DNA of 64,000 nucleotides. Source: Erpobdella octoculata (taxonomy: Eukaryota > Annelida > Clitellata > Hirudinida > Erpobdellidae). Both the position numbers and the translations under genes were made by a program. Below are positions 30,963 to 39,655 of this stretch, one piece after another (the first letter of the stretch is position 1; each line of letters begins with the position of its first letter). The stretch lies in contig OZ022241.1 in the NCBI GenBank assembly GCA_963978895.1, forward strand, positions 21,669,073 through 21,733,072, read 5' to 3'. The notes under the pieces are model-generated. The model had not been told where the DNA came from and did no database searches. It saw only the letters and a list, made by a program, of their open reading frames with translations.

Positions 30963-31030
30963 CCTTCCATTGGACTGGCATAATCATAATCTTCTCCCAT
31001 GCGCAATCTAGTGTCGGCCATGGTGACAAT

Positions 31031-31345
31031 TCATTTTTGACAGGCATCTCTGCAGCCATCTGACATCCTGGTTGCTCCTGGGTGTCCTTCATGCAGCATT
31101 TTTAGAACTTGATTTTTTAATATTGCTGGTATCACTGCGCGAGATCCCATTACAAACAGACATGTTTGTAGCATGGCTGTGGTAGCGTTTAGGAGCGATC
31201 CTGACTGAAATCTCGGCCATCGTCCTGTTCTGACGGCTTCCACAACCAACTTTGGCTCGGAGTCTCCTTCGGTCATCCTACAAAGTTCCTCCTTAGTGAC
31301 AAACAAGTGTCGGATAACATCACTCTTAACTGCATTGAAATCCAT
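31031..31345 (-). pseudogene. Gypsy integrase, N-terminal zinc-binding part
   Basis: 104 codons ending VLKMLHEGHPGATRM followed by SDGCRDACQK. The HxxxH spacing (HEGHPG) is the start of the HHCC zinc site of gypsy integrases. The preceding part (FQSGSLLNATTAM and upstream) would be the linker from RNase H. About 70 bp with stops separate it from the catalytic part. Confidence 0.6.
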
Positions 31346-31454
31346 TTCAATCTTTGCGATAACGATGTTATTTTTGATTGGTTGCGCCCCTGTGGGTCTG
31401 TCTTAGCTTGACATGCACTTTGTAAAATGTTACATATATTATCAATCTAATACA

Positions 31455-32505
31455 GGGGCGCAGCCTAGTCAAAGTGGATTTTGATGTGACGGGCAGGTCT
31501 GTGAATTTGGGATGTTTTGCAGCTCTTTCTTTTATTATTTAATTAACCTTTGTTGAATTTATCGAAACAAACAATTCAAAATTAATTATCTATTAATTTG
31601 GTTTTGAAATCTTATATATACGAATTGCCCTAAATGAGCAAGTCTGCATTCAGATTCAGCGTCTCCTTCCAAGGTTTCTTGACCATGGATCTTTTTTCGC
31701 TTAGAGGAGACACTTAAATACTACGCCTGCAACCTTGATCACATATCTGCTGTGCGTGGCGAATACTTGCGCTGAAAAAACAAATGGTAGAATGTCCCAG
31801 TGGCAGAGCGGCCACATACCGCAGTTGATGTTTTGCAACATAGTGACGAATCCGTTTACCACCAGATCAACACGCTGCTGAAACTTTTCACGTTGCCCTT
31901 TTCTTCCGCGACAGCCGAGAGATCCTTCTCAACTATGCGCAGACTTAAATCTAATCTACGCACCACAATGGGCCAGGCAAGGCTGAATAGGCTTGCCCAG
32001 ATGACGATCAATTGCGACCCTCCCATTAATGAAGAAGCAGTGATTGACATTTTTCGCAAAAAAGGCGACTGAATTTGTTCAAATTAAATGTCCTATAGTT
32101 TGATATAATACTAATTGGTGTTTAAACTGGCATTTAGCCTTGACTTTTTAATCCATTTCTATTTCCATCATAATCCATGGATTATGATGAGCGTCCCATG
32201 CTTTTATTTGTATTCAATGATTATTTGATGACATATAGAAGGAAAATCCACTGCATTGGCGTATTTTAGTTAATTATAGTTTAAATAAATATTTGTATGA
32301 TATGAAAATATTGCATGGTCATCGAGAATACATGTGTTTTGAAATTTTCAAGTCAATTGGACGTGTAGAAGTGGTCGAGAAATTGATTTAAAAAATCTGA
32401 AAATACAACATACAACATGTATGTTGTATACAGTGTGAGGTAAATAAAAGCGTGTAAACAATCTTCGCCCCCCCCCCAAAGGTTTTGCTAAATCGCCGCC
32501 ACTGG
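31455..32505 (+). mobile_element. hAT fragment in the cadherin intron
   Basis: A possible left end CAGGGGCGCAGCC (31455-31467) and possible right end GCCGCCACTG (about 32496-32505) resemble each other only partly. No convincing target duplication was found. It contains the hAT C-terminal coding remnant at 31800-32072. Another CAGGGGCGC-type end in opposite orientation lies at 31387-31396. Confidence 0.5.
31800..32072 (+). pseudogene. hAT transposase C-terminal dimerisation domain
   Basis: 90 codons: LLKLFTLPFSSATAERSFST, RRLKSNLRTTMGQARLNRLA and a closing INEEAVIDIFRKK. This is the hATC motif of TTF-type hAT transposases (LP.S.A.AERSFS…LK..LR…M…RL..L). Upstream catalytic residues are absent. 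The start is arbitrary because the frame is a fragment. Confidence 0.85.
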
Positions 32506-33038
32506 TCGACATTTCAGTATTTGGTTTTAGGTCCTTAAACAGACTTGCAATATTTTAGGCACCTTATATTATAGATGCAACGTATCGTTTATGTGCAAAA
32601 TTCAAAATCAAGAGCATTGTAAAAGTTGAGTCGTTCATTCATCAGACGATCCAATAAAAAATAATATCAGAATGAACAATACACTTCAATAATGTACAAA
32701 AGAATAATAAAACATGTTTGCAGTGGCTCAATACTCCAACAACGGTCAAACAAGCGTGCAAAAAGCTAGCAAAGCAGTTGTTGGTCTCTTCGAAAAACAT
32801 ATTTTAATAATTATTTTTCACAAACCATCCATATATGGGTGCGTTTCCCAATTACATTATTTGTGTACGTGGGCGTTTGGGGAGTAAGGAAGTATTCCAA
32901 CAAATGCTCATATACGCAAACAATAGAATAGAATCTTATAATTTCTAAAAGTTCAGATTGTCGTTTAAAAAATTACTTCAGTGGTTTGACGAATAGTGCT
33001 AATGAAGTTTTATTAAGTTGGTAATTTAAAAACTTACT
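32506..33038. other. Cadherin intron, nothing recognised
   Basis: Intronic sequence with no coding or repeat structure I can support. Confidence 0.45.
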
Positions 33039-33291
33039 TTGAATGGTTCTTCGTTTTCAGAAATACTAATGTTATAGGTTAAACTGGAAAATATTGGAGC
33101 ATTGTCGTTTACATCAGTAAGGTTGACTGTGAACGTTTCGATGCTAGACAAAAGCGGCTGTCCTCCATCAAAGCATGTTATTTGAAGAAAATGGCGTTCA
33201 TTGGATTCACGATCAAGTTGGCCATTTGTTTCCACGGTAAACTCATTAGTTTTTGATTTTCTAACTAATCGGTATGGAAAAGGCCTTGACT
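33039..33291 (-). CDS. Protocadherin-like gene, cadherin-repeat exon
   Basis: Bounded by TTGCAG acceptor and AAA|GTAAGT donor. It encodes SRPFPYRLVRKSKTNEFTVE, GQLDRESNERHFLQITCFDG and LTDVNDNAPIFSSLTYNISI followed by SENEEPFK. LDRES, DVNDNAPIF and SISEN are cadherin-repeat signatures. It splices in frame to 29669. The next upstream exon was not found within the remaining 30 kb, so the intron is very long and filled with PLE3, or the gene continues beyond the window. Confidence 0.87.
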
Positions 33292-33440
33292 GCAAATATA
33301 ACAATTATTTTTGATTGATTATATTTTTCTCTAGCAATGTTTGCAATTTACCATTTCTTACTACGTTTTTCTTAACCTGCTTTCTTGTCTGTCTTTCTAG
33401 TTTTATGTCTGTCTCTCTTTCTTTCATTCTGTTTGGGCAA

Positions 33441-33442
<2 letters not shown>

Positions 33443-33503
<61 letters not shown>
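33443..33503. repeat. (TA)n microsatellite, left flank of PLE3
   Basis: Pure TA repeat meeting the PLE3 pLTR end ATCTTTGAGAC. Confidence 0.97.
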
Positions 33504-33504
<1 letters not shown>

Positions 33505-33506
<2 letters not shown>

Positions 33507-33800
33507 TTGAGACACGCTCTAAGAAACACAACTCGCCATTTGGCAGAAACAACTTTTCGAGCCAAATTCTCGACCTTTCGGCACAAAACTCTCTGTTCGA
33601 GACTACAATTAGCCAAACACTTTTCCATTAAACTTTTATTGTCAGACCGACGGACCGTTTCAGCTATGTCAGCCGTCCTCAGAGTCAAAAGTAAAATGAG
33701 AAAAGTAAACAAACAGAAAGAACCGAAATTCTCAAAGAATTAGCACACTAACAAAAGAAAAAACGAAAAAACACTCTACCTATCAAATTAAAAGAATGTA
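33505..33800 (-). repeat. PLE3 inverted pLTR
   Basis: Minus-strand copy of the PLE2 pLTR including MADIAETVRR-equivalent codons (ADIAETVRRSDNKSLMEK reading), ending in (TA)n at CTCAAAGAT. Base differences from PLE2 are few (GACT instead of GACC in stem I). Confidence 0.88.
33645..33686 (-). ncRNA. Hammerhead-like motif, inverted PLE3 pLTR
   Basis: Stem I GACT/GGTC with one wobble, core CTGAGGA, stem II GGCT/AGCT, GAAA, stem III ACG/CGT, and GTC cleavage site. In this copy the base after the core is C, so the codon reads ACG instead of ATG: the start codon is lost while the ribozyme core is kept. Confidence 0.65.
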
Positions 33801-33822
33801 AAATTTATACTATTGGAAATCA

Positions 33823-34309
33823 ATTTTTGCGTTTTTGCTGTGTTATATTAGAAGAGACAAGAATTTCCTCAGATACATTACAATGAAATTTGTCAGGAGC
33901 AGCCTCAACAGCCAAAGTATTTGTGCCAGAGGACGAGTCAGAAGTATCATCATTTATGTTATCCTCGTCGTTAGAAGGAATACAGGGTAACCGATGCATA
34001 TTGCTTTCTTTGACACCGAATAAGTGGAGAATCTGTGGAAATTTATCAAATTGTTTATTAAATGCAGGTCTCATTAATAAGATATAGAGAGCCTCTTTAA
34101 TTTTCAGCCGGAAAGAGTCGGATTCACTTGTTAAAATCGAAACACCTTCTTCAAGTTCTTTTCGTGTTAGCTTTTTCAAATGAATACATTCATAATGATT
34201 AAGAATACTCCCAAACTGGAGATGCATCGTGAGTCTCCTTGACAACGTAGTGGTAGTGTGACCAATGTATGTATCCACCTTACAATGTGGAATAGAACAT
34301 TTGAAATGG
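33823..34309 (-). pseudogene. PLE3 GIY-YIG endonuclease in the inverted segment
   Basis: 164 codons on the minus strand: YHFKCSIPHCKVDTYIGHTT, LSRRLTMHLQFGS, LILTSESDSFRLKIKEA-type region and a tail ending TQQKRKN. It is the complete C-terminal domain but starts abruptly at the inversion point, with no RT in front. It is nearly identical to PLE2. Confidence 0.85.
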
Positions 34310-34315
34310 TACAAG

Positions 34316-36222
34316 AGTAGTGAACAAGAGGTTCAATCGTTTTTGAATGTTGTGGATGAAATGTTCTGCAGTTTCGATCATTCTAAAAAACTGGTTATCA
34401 CGAAAAAACTTTCTTGGCTGTATTCTGGACCATATACTGTTAAAGAAAATTCTAACTTCTACATTAATCTGTCTTCTTACGAACTCAGTAGTGACGAGAG
34501 TGAGTTCTTGAATTATGGTTTGAATTTTCACATTTCAAGAAAATATGAACCTATTGTTAAAAAAACTGAACTGGAGGTAATGTATCATAAATTGTGCTCG
34601 TACAAAAGTAGTGGAATTATCGACTTTGGCCAGTCTCTACAAGTTGAGCTGTTACGCGAGGGATTGATTAACAGAAGCATAAATGTAAAACCTTCTGTTT
34701 CGTATCGTTTAAAACTCGCAGCTAAATCTCTCCGCAATAATAAAGATATAGTTGTACTCAGAGTCGATAAAATTCAGTGTTATGTTCTAATGAATTACTC
34801 AGACTATATACAAAAGCTGAATATCATAATTTCTGATTCTACAAAATTTAGACTTATTACAAAAGATCCCACCAATAGTCTGAAACAGAAAGTTAATAAA
34901 TTGATTTCTCAAGTTAACTCTTTCGATTCAGAAACAAAGCTATCTAAGTTGATAGGTGAGTTTGGTACTGGATATTTGTATGGAATGATAAAGACGCATA
35001 AATTTGATAATCCTGTTCGTCCAATTATCTCGCAATGTCCAAGTCCTACTTATCTCTTGGCAAAGTTTGTTAACAAAATTATCACACCTTACTGCCCTCA
35101 TATTTACAGTTTGAAATCCTCTCTGGAATTTGTTGATCTTATTCATGGCTGCAGACAAAGTGGGATTGCTGCAACAATGGATGTCGAGAGTCTCTTCACT
35201 AACGTCCCTGTTCGTGATACAATATCTATCATTTGCAATTACGTCTATCATAGTGATACGTTGCCACCTCCAAAGATTCCAGAATCTCTGCTGCACGAGC
35301 TCCTGCTGGTATGTACTACAGAGTCTCCATTCAGACACTTAGACCAGAGCTTATTTCTACAGATTGATGGAGTGGCGATGGGATCTCCATTGGGACCAAC
35401 CTTTGCTAACTTTTACATGGGTCGTTTAGAGGAGATTGCTTTCGCTGAAATAGAAGAAACCCCAATCGTTTATGCGCGATATATGGATGATATCTTTCTT
35501 CTTGTGAGGTCTGAACGTGAAGTCGTTGCTTTAAAGAATACTTTCGAGAGCAATTCAGTTTTGAAATTAACCTTCGACCTAAATGACAGTAAAAAACAAG
35601 TAAATTTTCTCGACACCATCATCACAATAACTGATTCTCGTCCTACTACCAAAGTCTTCATCAAACCAACTAATAATGGAACATGCCTAAATGGTGACAG
35701 CGAGTATCCGGACAGATATAAAAGAAGTGTTATTAATAGTTATCTCCTCAGAGCTTATCGTTTTTCCGAAACCTGGTCAGATTTCCATAAAGAAATAGTT
35801 AGAATCAAGCAGTTATTGGTTAACAACAATTATTCTAATAGCTTTGTCGACGGTTTTATTAACAATTTTGTAACCAAATTGAAAACATCTGTGAGTTCGG
35901 CTGGGTCTGACGCTGACAAGGGTCGTAATGTACGCCAGGAGTTCCCCGTGTTCTACAAAAATAAAATGAATCTCAATTACAAAATTGATGAAAGTATTAT
36001 AAAGAAGATAATAAAAAAAAAAGTTTCTGTTATAGACCCCGTCAGGAATAAACTGGGTTTATATATTTATTACAAAAACTTGAAACTTTTCAATTTGGTC
36101 ATCAAGAATGATAGAACAAATATCACTGACCCGTTGCAACAAAGTCACGTGGTGTACCATTTCAAATGTTCTATTCCACATTGTAAGGTGGATACATACA
36201 TTGGTCACACTACCACTACGTT
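34316..36222 (+). pseudogene. PLE3 reverse transcriptase, 5'-truncated and interrupted
   Basis: Opens at SEQEVQSFLNVVDEMFCSFD (about residue 137 of the PLE2 frame) and is open to 36222. All RT blocks are intact (TMDVESLFTNVPV, GVAMGSPLGPTFANF, YARYMDDIFLL). It runs through VVYHFKC and DTYIGHTTTT into a LINE insertion. The apparent start upstream is antisense sequence of the inverted segment. A few amino-acid changes separate it from PLE2 (for example Gly to Arg at TDSRPTT). Confidence 0.88.
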
Positions 36223-36914
36223 TATTTATTTTATTTATTTATTTATTTAACGTGCTCTCTAAAAAGAAAAATTTCTCAGAGCACGAGGCGGCAGTGCCAA
36301 AATAAACGAACGAACAGAATCACGCATCAGAAACAAAAAGGGGTCAATATCCGTTCGTCATACGAACGGTTGCCAAGAGAACATCCGAAGTAACCTTGAG
36401 CAATGCAGTTTCCGTCGAACGGCACCTCCGATAGGCAGACTGATGCTCCGGCAGAAGGTTGTGTCCATCCAGGTGATGTTGAATTTGTTTGTTAACCGCC
36501 CGTTCCAAAACCTTAGAGATGAACTGAAGATTCGAAACTGGGCGATAACTGGCAGGCAGAGAAACATCCAGCGTAGATTTTTTCAAGATTGGCGTGACCT
36601 CGGCCACTCTGAATGGGACCGGAAAGTGACCAGTGTCCAACGATTTATTAAACAGATCTGTAACAAATGGGGACAAGGTTTCTGAAAATTCTTTGATGAG
36701 CCATGTTGGTGCCGGGTCTAGACCACATGACTTGTTTGGAGAGTTCTTAATTAGGTCCTTGACGTCATCCTTAGTAAGAGTCGCAAAGTTGCTGAAACGT
36801 TCTCCAAAGAAGGTGTTGAATTCAGGTGTATCCGAATCAAAGGTAGACGCTCGGACGTCCGTGACCTTCTTCTCAAAAGAACTCATGAATTGCTCTGCAG
36901 TCAGACCATCCTGA
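36222..36914 (-). mobile_element. CR1/Jockey-like LINE fragment inserted in PLE3
   Basis: Minus strand: RT start (36344-36886), then directly a 3' untranslated region ending in (AAAT)n, written on the plus strand as TTTATTTATTTTATTT at 36222-36249. The middle and end of the RT are deleted. The insertion replaced a few bases of PLE3 (ACTACG|…|GAGACTCACG); no clear target duplication was found. Confidence 0.75.
36344..36886 (-). pseudogene. LINE reverse transcriptase, N-terminal part
   Basis: 180 codons: DLIKNSPNKSCGLDPAPTWL, FPVPFRVAEVTPILKK, ASYRPVSNLQFISKVLERAV and LLPEHQSAYRRCRSTETAL. These are RT blocks 0-2 of the CR1/L2/Jockey group of LINEs with an apurinic-type endonuclease. The catalytic Asp blocks that should follow are deleted and the frame ends in 3' UTR, so it is dead. 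A short hairpin CCGTTCG/CGAACGG lies at the deletion point (36352-36369). Confidence 0.8.
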
Positions 36915-36915
36915 A

Positions 36916-37215
36916 AAATGAAAGAGACTCACGATGCATCTCCAGTTTGGGAGTATTCTTAATCATTATGAATGTATTCATTTGAAAAAGCTAACACGAA
37001 AAGAACTTGAAGAAGGTGTTTCGATTTTAACAAGTGAATCCGACTCTTTCCGGCTGAAAATTAAAGAGGCTCTCTATATCTTATTAATGAGACCCGAAAT
37101 TAATAAACAATTTGATAAATTTCCACAGATTCTCCACTTATTCGGTGTCAAAGAAAGCAATATGCATCGGTTACCCTGTATTCCTTCTAACGACGAGGAT
37201 AACATAAATGATGAT
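36916..37215 (+). pseudogene. PLE3 endonuclease continuation
   Basis: Resumes after the LINE: RLTMHLQFGSILNHYECIHL, FRLKIKEALYILLMRP and SNMHRLPCIPSNDEDNINDD. It is then broken by the Gmr1-like element at 37216; the last codons follow at 42596-42720. Confidence 0.85.
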
Positions 37216-37631
37216 TGTGACGACTCCGCCTTTGCGAAGAGTCGCTACTGCTGGAGAAACTCGAGTTGATTAACTATCAAAACAAAGTTAATCACACACT
37301 GATTGAGTATTAGTTATTTTATTAACGAATACAGTTCAAAATTATCGAAAACTATCAATCAAACAACACTACAGAGAATAACAGGTTCAAGTTCTATAAA
37401 AACATGGCGAATCTCATAAAGTAGTTCCTGACAGCCTTATATATACAAGCCCTCCAGGCCAGCCGCAAATGGGTAAATCTACAGGCTACAGGCCAAAACA
37501 TTCAAATAATCGCGCAATGATACATACAATTCAAAATACACAACGTTGTGCAATACACCTTGCACCACCTACGCCGGAAATTCCAAACATATAGGGCCAG
37601 GCACGCACACTGCGTTTATTCGGGCGTGATA
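37216..37631 (-). repeat. Element 2 3' LTR
   Basis: Plus strand TGTGACGACTCCGCC to CGGGCGTGATA. The polypurine tract GTGGGGGGGAGG (minus strand) lies at 37632-37646. Confidence 0.92.
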
Positions 37632-38210
37632 TACCTCCCCCCCACAAAGTCGGTAACGATCCTTCTCGTTAACGGCAACAGTTTCATTCTTTGATCTGGG
37701 TCGATCCGGTTGGCTGAGTGGATCCGGATGGCTGAGTGCGCTTCTTTTGTCGTCGGGTTTCCTGGTGCTCATCCACTTCATCCGTCTTGGGAACCTGAAA
37801 ATCCAGAACAGGCCCGAGAGCGATGAGCCACACGCGAAAGAAAGACGTGGTCGAAGAACCTCCCGAGCAAGGACAAATGAGACGTCCTGCAGCTCTTTGT
37901 TCAGTGACGCGCTCTTCTCCCTGGAAACCTGCAAAGAAAAACTCACGACCGATCTACTTTATCATTGCCCCGGATCGCCCAAAAAAAGAAATTAGCCAAA
38001 GAACGTCACAAAGATACCCATATTAACTAACACCAATTTCCGATAACCAAAGAAATACTTAACCAAAGATTAAACACCCTAGGATAAATAAACCTAACCG
38101 TAGCCACAGCTACTCCAAACCTAATTTAATCGAGACAGGAAATTAGCTACTAAATATAATAATGATAATACAACACAAAATACCAAATGGTTCTGAGAAG
38201 GAAGTCGCGC
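37632..38210 (-). other. 3' untranslated region of element 2
   Basis: Polypurine tract, then non-coding sequence to the end of the truncated pol frame. No gene seen. Confidence 0.55.
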
Positions 38211-39188
38211 TCAGCAAAGCATTGCTGACCGACTCCAGACCATAGACAACAATTCTGCATAACTTGAGTAAATCTTTCTCGTAAGAAAGTGCAGTAACTT
38301 TATGGAAATTTGCCAACAGCTTAGGAATTGTGCTCTGCCTACCTTCTGTAGCAGATTCGGGATATCGGGGACTGGAAAGCAGTCTCCCCTAGGTCCCTTT
38401 GAAGCACAAACCATCGGGCCCACCACGGGAATCCACAAAGGCACGATGTCGCACCGGCGATTCATACCCCAAAAATAGTATTTGACAATATGATCACCTG
38501 CAATTGCACCAAATCTCACGGCTATTCTGAGATTTTGCTTTTGCTTCCTCCAGTAGTCAGGTGGTTTTGTACCTAAATGCCAAGGCACTTCCTTTGCACT
38601 ATTCCAAGAATCTCTCACAACCGCAAGTAGGTTCCGAGGGAAATAACTACAAACAAAACCAACCATTCGAGGAACTGAAAATACATGGAAAATTCGGTCA
38701 CATACAGACTTAGCATCTAATGACCTTAATGGATAGGCCATCGGCCATCTAAAGAACAAATCGACAACAACAAGGGCATAATCGTACTTGGGTCGGACAG
38801 TCATACTATCACCCGCTGGAATTATGGGCCCTATACAATCCATAACTAAATGGTCAAACGGTAATTCATCTCCCTTTGGAATGGGAGTTATGGGGACTCG
38901 ATCTCTTTTTCTGACAGGTGCCTTTAACTGGCACACGGGGCACGACTCACAATAGGTTTGAACTTGTTTCTCCATATCCGGAAACCAAAAACTGAGTCGA
39001 ATGCGCTGCCGTGTACTCTTGGCAGCCATGTGCCCCGAATAGGGAGCATCATGCCCCATCTGTAACACTGCAAGTATATGACTCCTGGGCAAACATAACT
39101 GTTTTATGTAATGACCCCACTGATTCTCCTTGTGAAACAATAGTCCCCGGTCGATATAGAAGTTTTTACACTTATCTTTACCTAACAA
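38211..39188 (-). pseudogene. Element 2 integrase with deleted catalytic core and RT scraps
   Basis: 325 codons. The zinc site is intact (MGHDAPYSGH, CESCPVCQL) and the first catalytic Asp is present (LVMDCIGPI), followed by YALVVVDLFFRWPMAYPLRS. A deletion after DRIFHVFSVPRMV then removes the second Asp and the Glu. Later pieces correspond to RT (VVGPMVCASKGPRGD, FPVPDIPNLLQKVGRAQFLS) and possibly RNase H (YAELLSMVW). These scraps in one frame show serial internal deletions. It cannot integrate or copy DNA. Confidence 0.85.
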
Positions 39189-39240
39189 CCAGAAGGACTT
39201 AAGTGAAGGACAATCATGTTGCTCTTTAGCAAACGCATCG

Positions 39241-39453
39241 TGATCATTACTATCGTCTACCCCCTGACAAGCATCGTTAACTGTTGTAAATCGAGCGTCG
39301 GTTTGTGAATCACTTCCGCCTGCATCAACATCTGGACAAATATCATCACCCGAAACTACAAGAACACCTAAGCCTTGACAAGAATCGGTCTGTGAATCAA
39401 CTTTCCTAGCATCAGCACCTGGACAAATATCATCACCCGAAGCTACAAGCTTA
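39241..39453 (-). repeat. Coding tandem repeat between protease and integrase of element 2
   Basis: Two units here and a further one at 39660-39740 encode variants of SGDDICPGADARKVDSQTD. The SINE at 39454 inserted between units. The repeat lengthens the linker between protease and integrase. Confidence 0.7.
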
Positions 39454-39655
39454 GCAAGGTTAGCTGAGTTGGTAGAGCGTTAGCCTTGAATGTGAGAGCT
39501 TCACGGTTCGACTCCCACTCACTGCCTAGTAGTCCATGTCAACGGAAAACTTAGCGGGTAGAATCGTTCTCTCCGTGGGGCATGTAAAAAAACAGCGCCT
39601 TTGAACAAAGCGGAAAAGGCGCTCAATAAATTATCAAAACATTTTTATTTACATT
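39454..39655 (+). mobile_element. tRNA-derived SINE (type 2) inside element 2
   Basis: A-box-like TAGCTGAGTTGGTAGAGCG (39461-39479) and B-box GGTTCGACTCC (39505-39515), then a body ending AAAGGCGCTCAATAAATTATC and an AT-rich tail. The acceptor halves do not pair, so it is not a tRNA gene. A related head lies at 55158-55240. It ends the element 2 gag frame prematurely. Confidence 0.7.

Larger units (their letters stand above)
30097..31345 (-). mobile_element. Ty3/gypsy fragment in the cadherin intron (integrase and 3' LTR)
   Basis: An LTR-like block (30097-30311, 215 bp) starts TGTTATGACC and ends CCATAACA, giving a 7-bp terminal inverted pair. It is preceded on the minus strand by a polypurine tract (AGGAGGGGAGG, 30312-30323). 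Integrase pieces lie upstream. The rest of the element and the 5' LTR are missing. Confidence 0.8.

Noticed and set aside
39454..39530. Possible tRNA gene in element 2
   Set aside because: Acceptor strands do not pair and a related degenerate copy exists at 55158; it is a SINE head.
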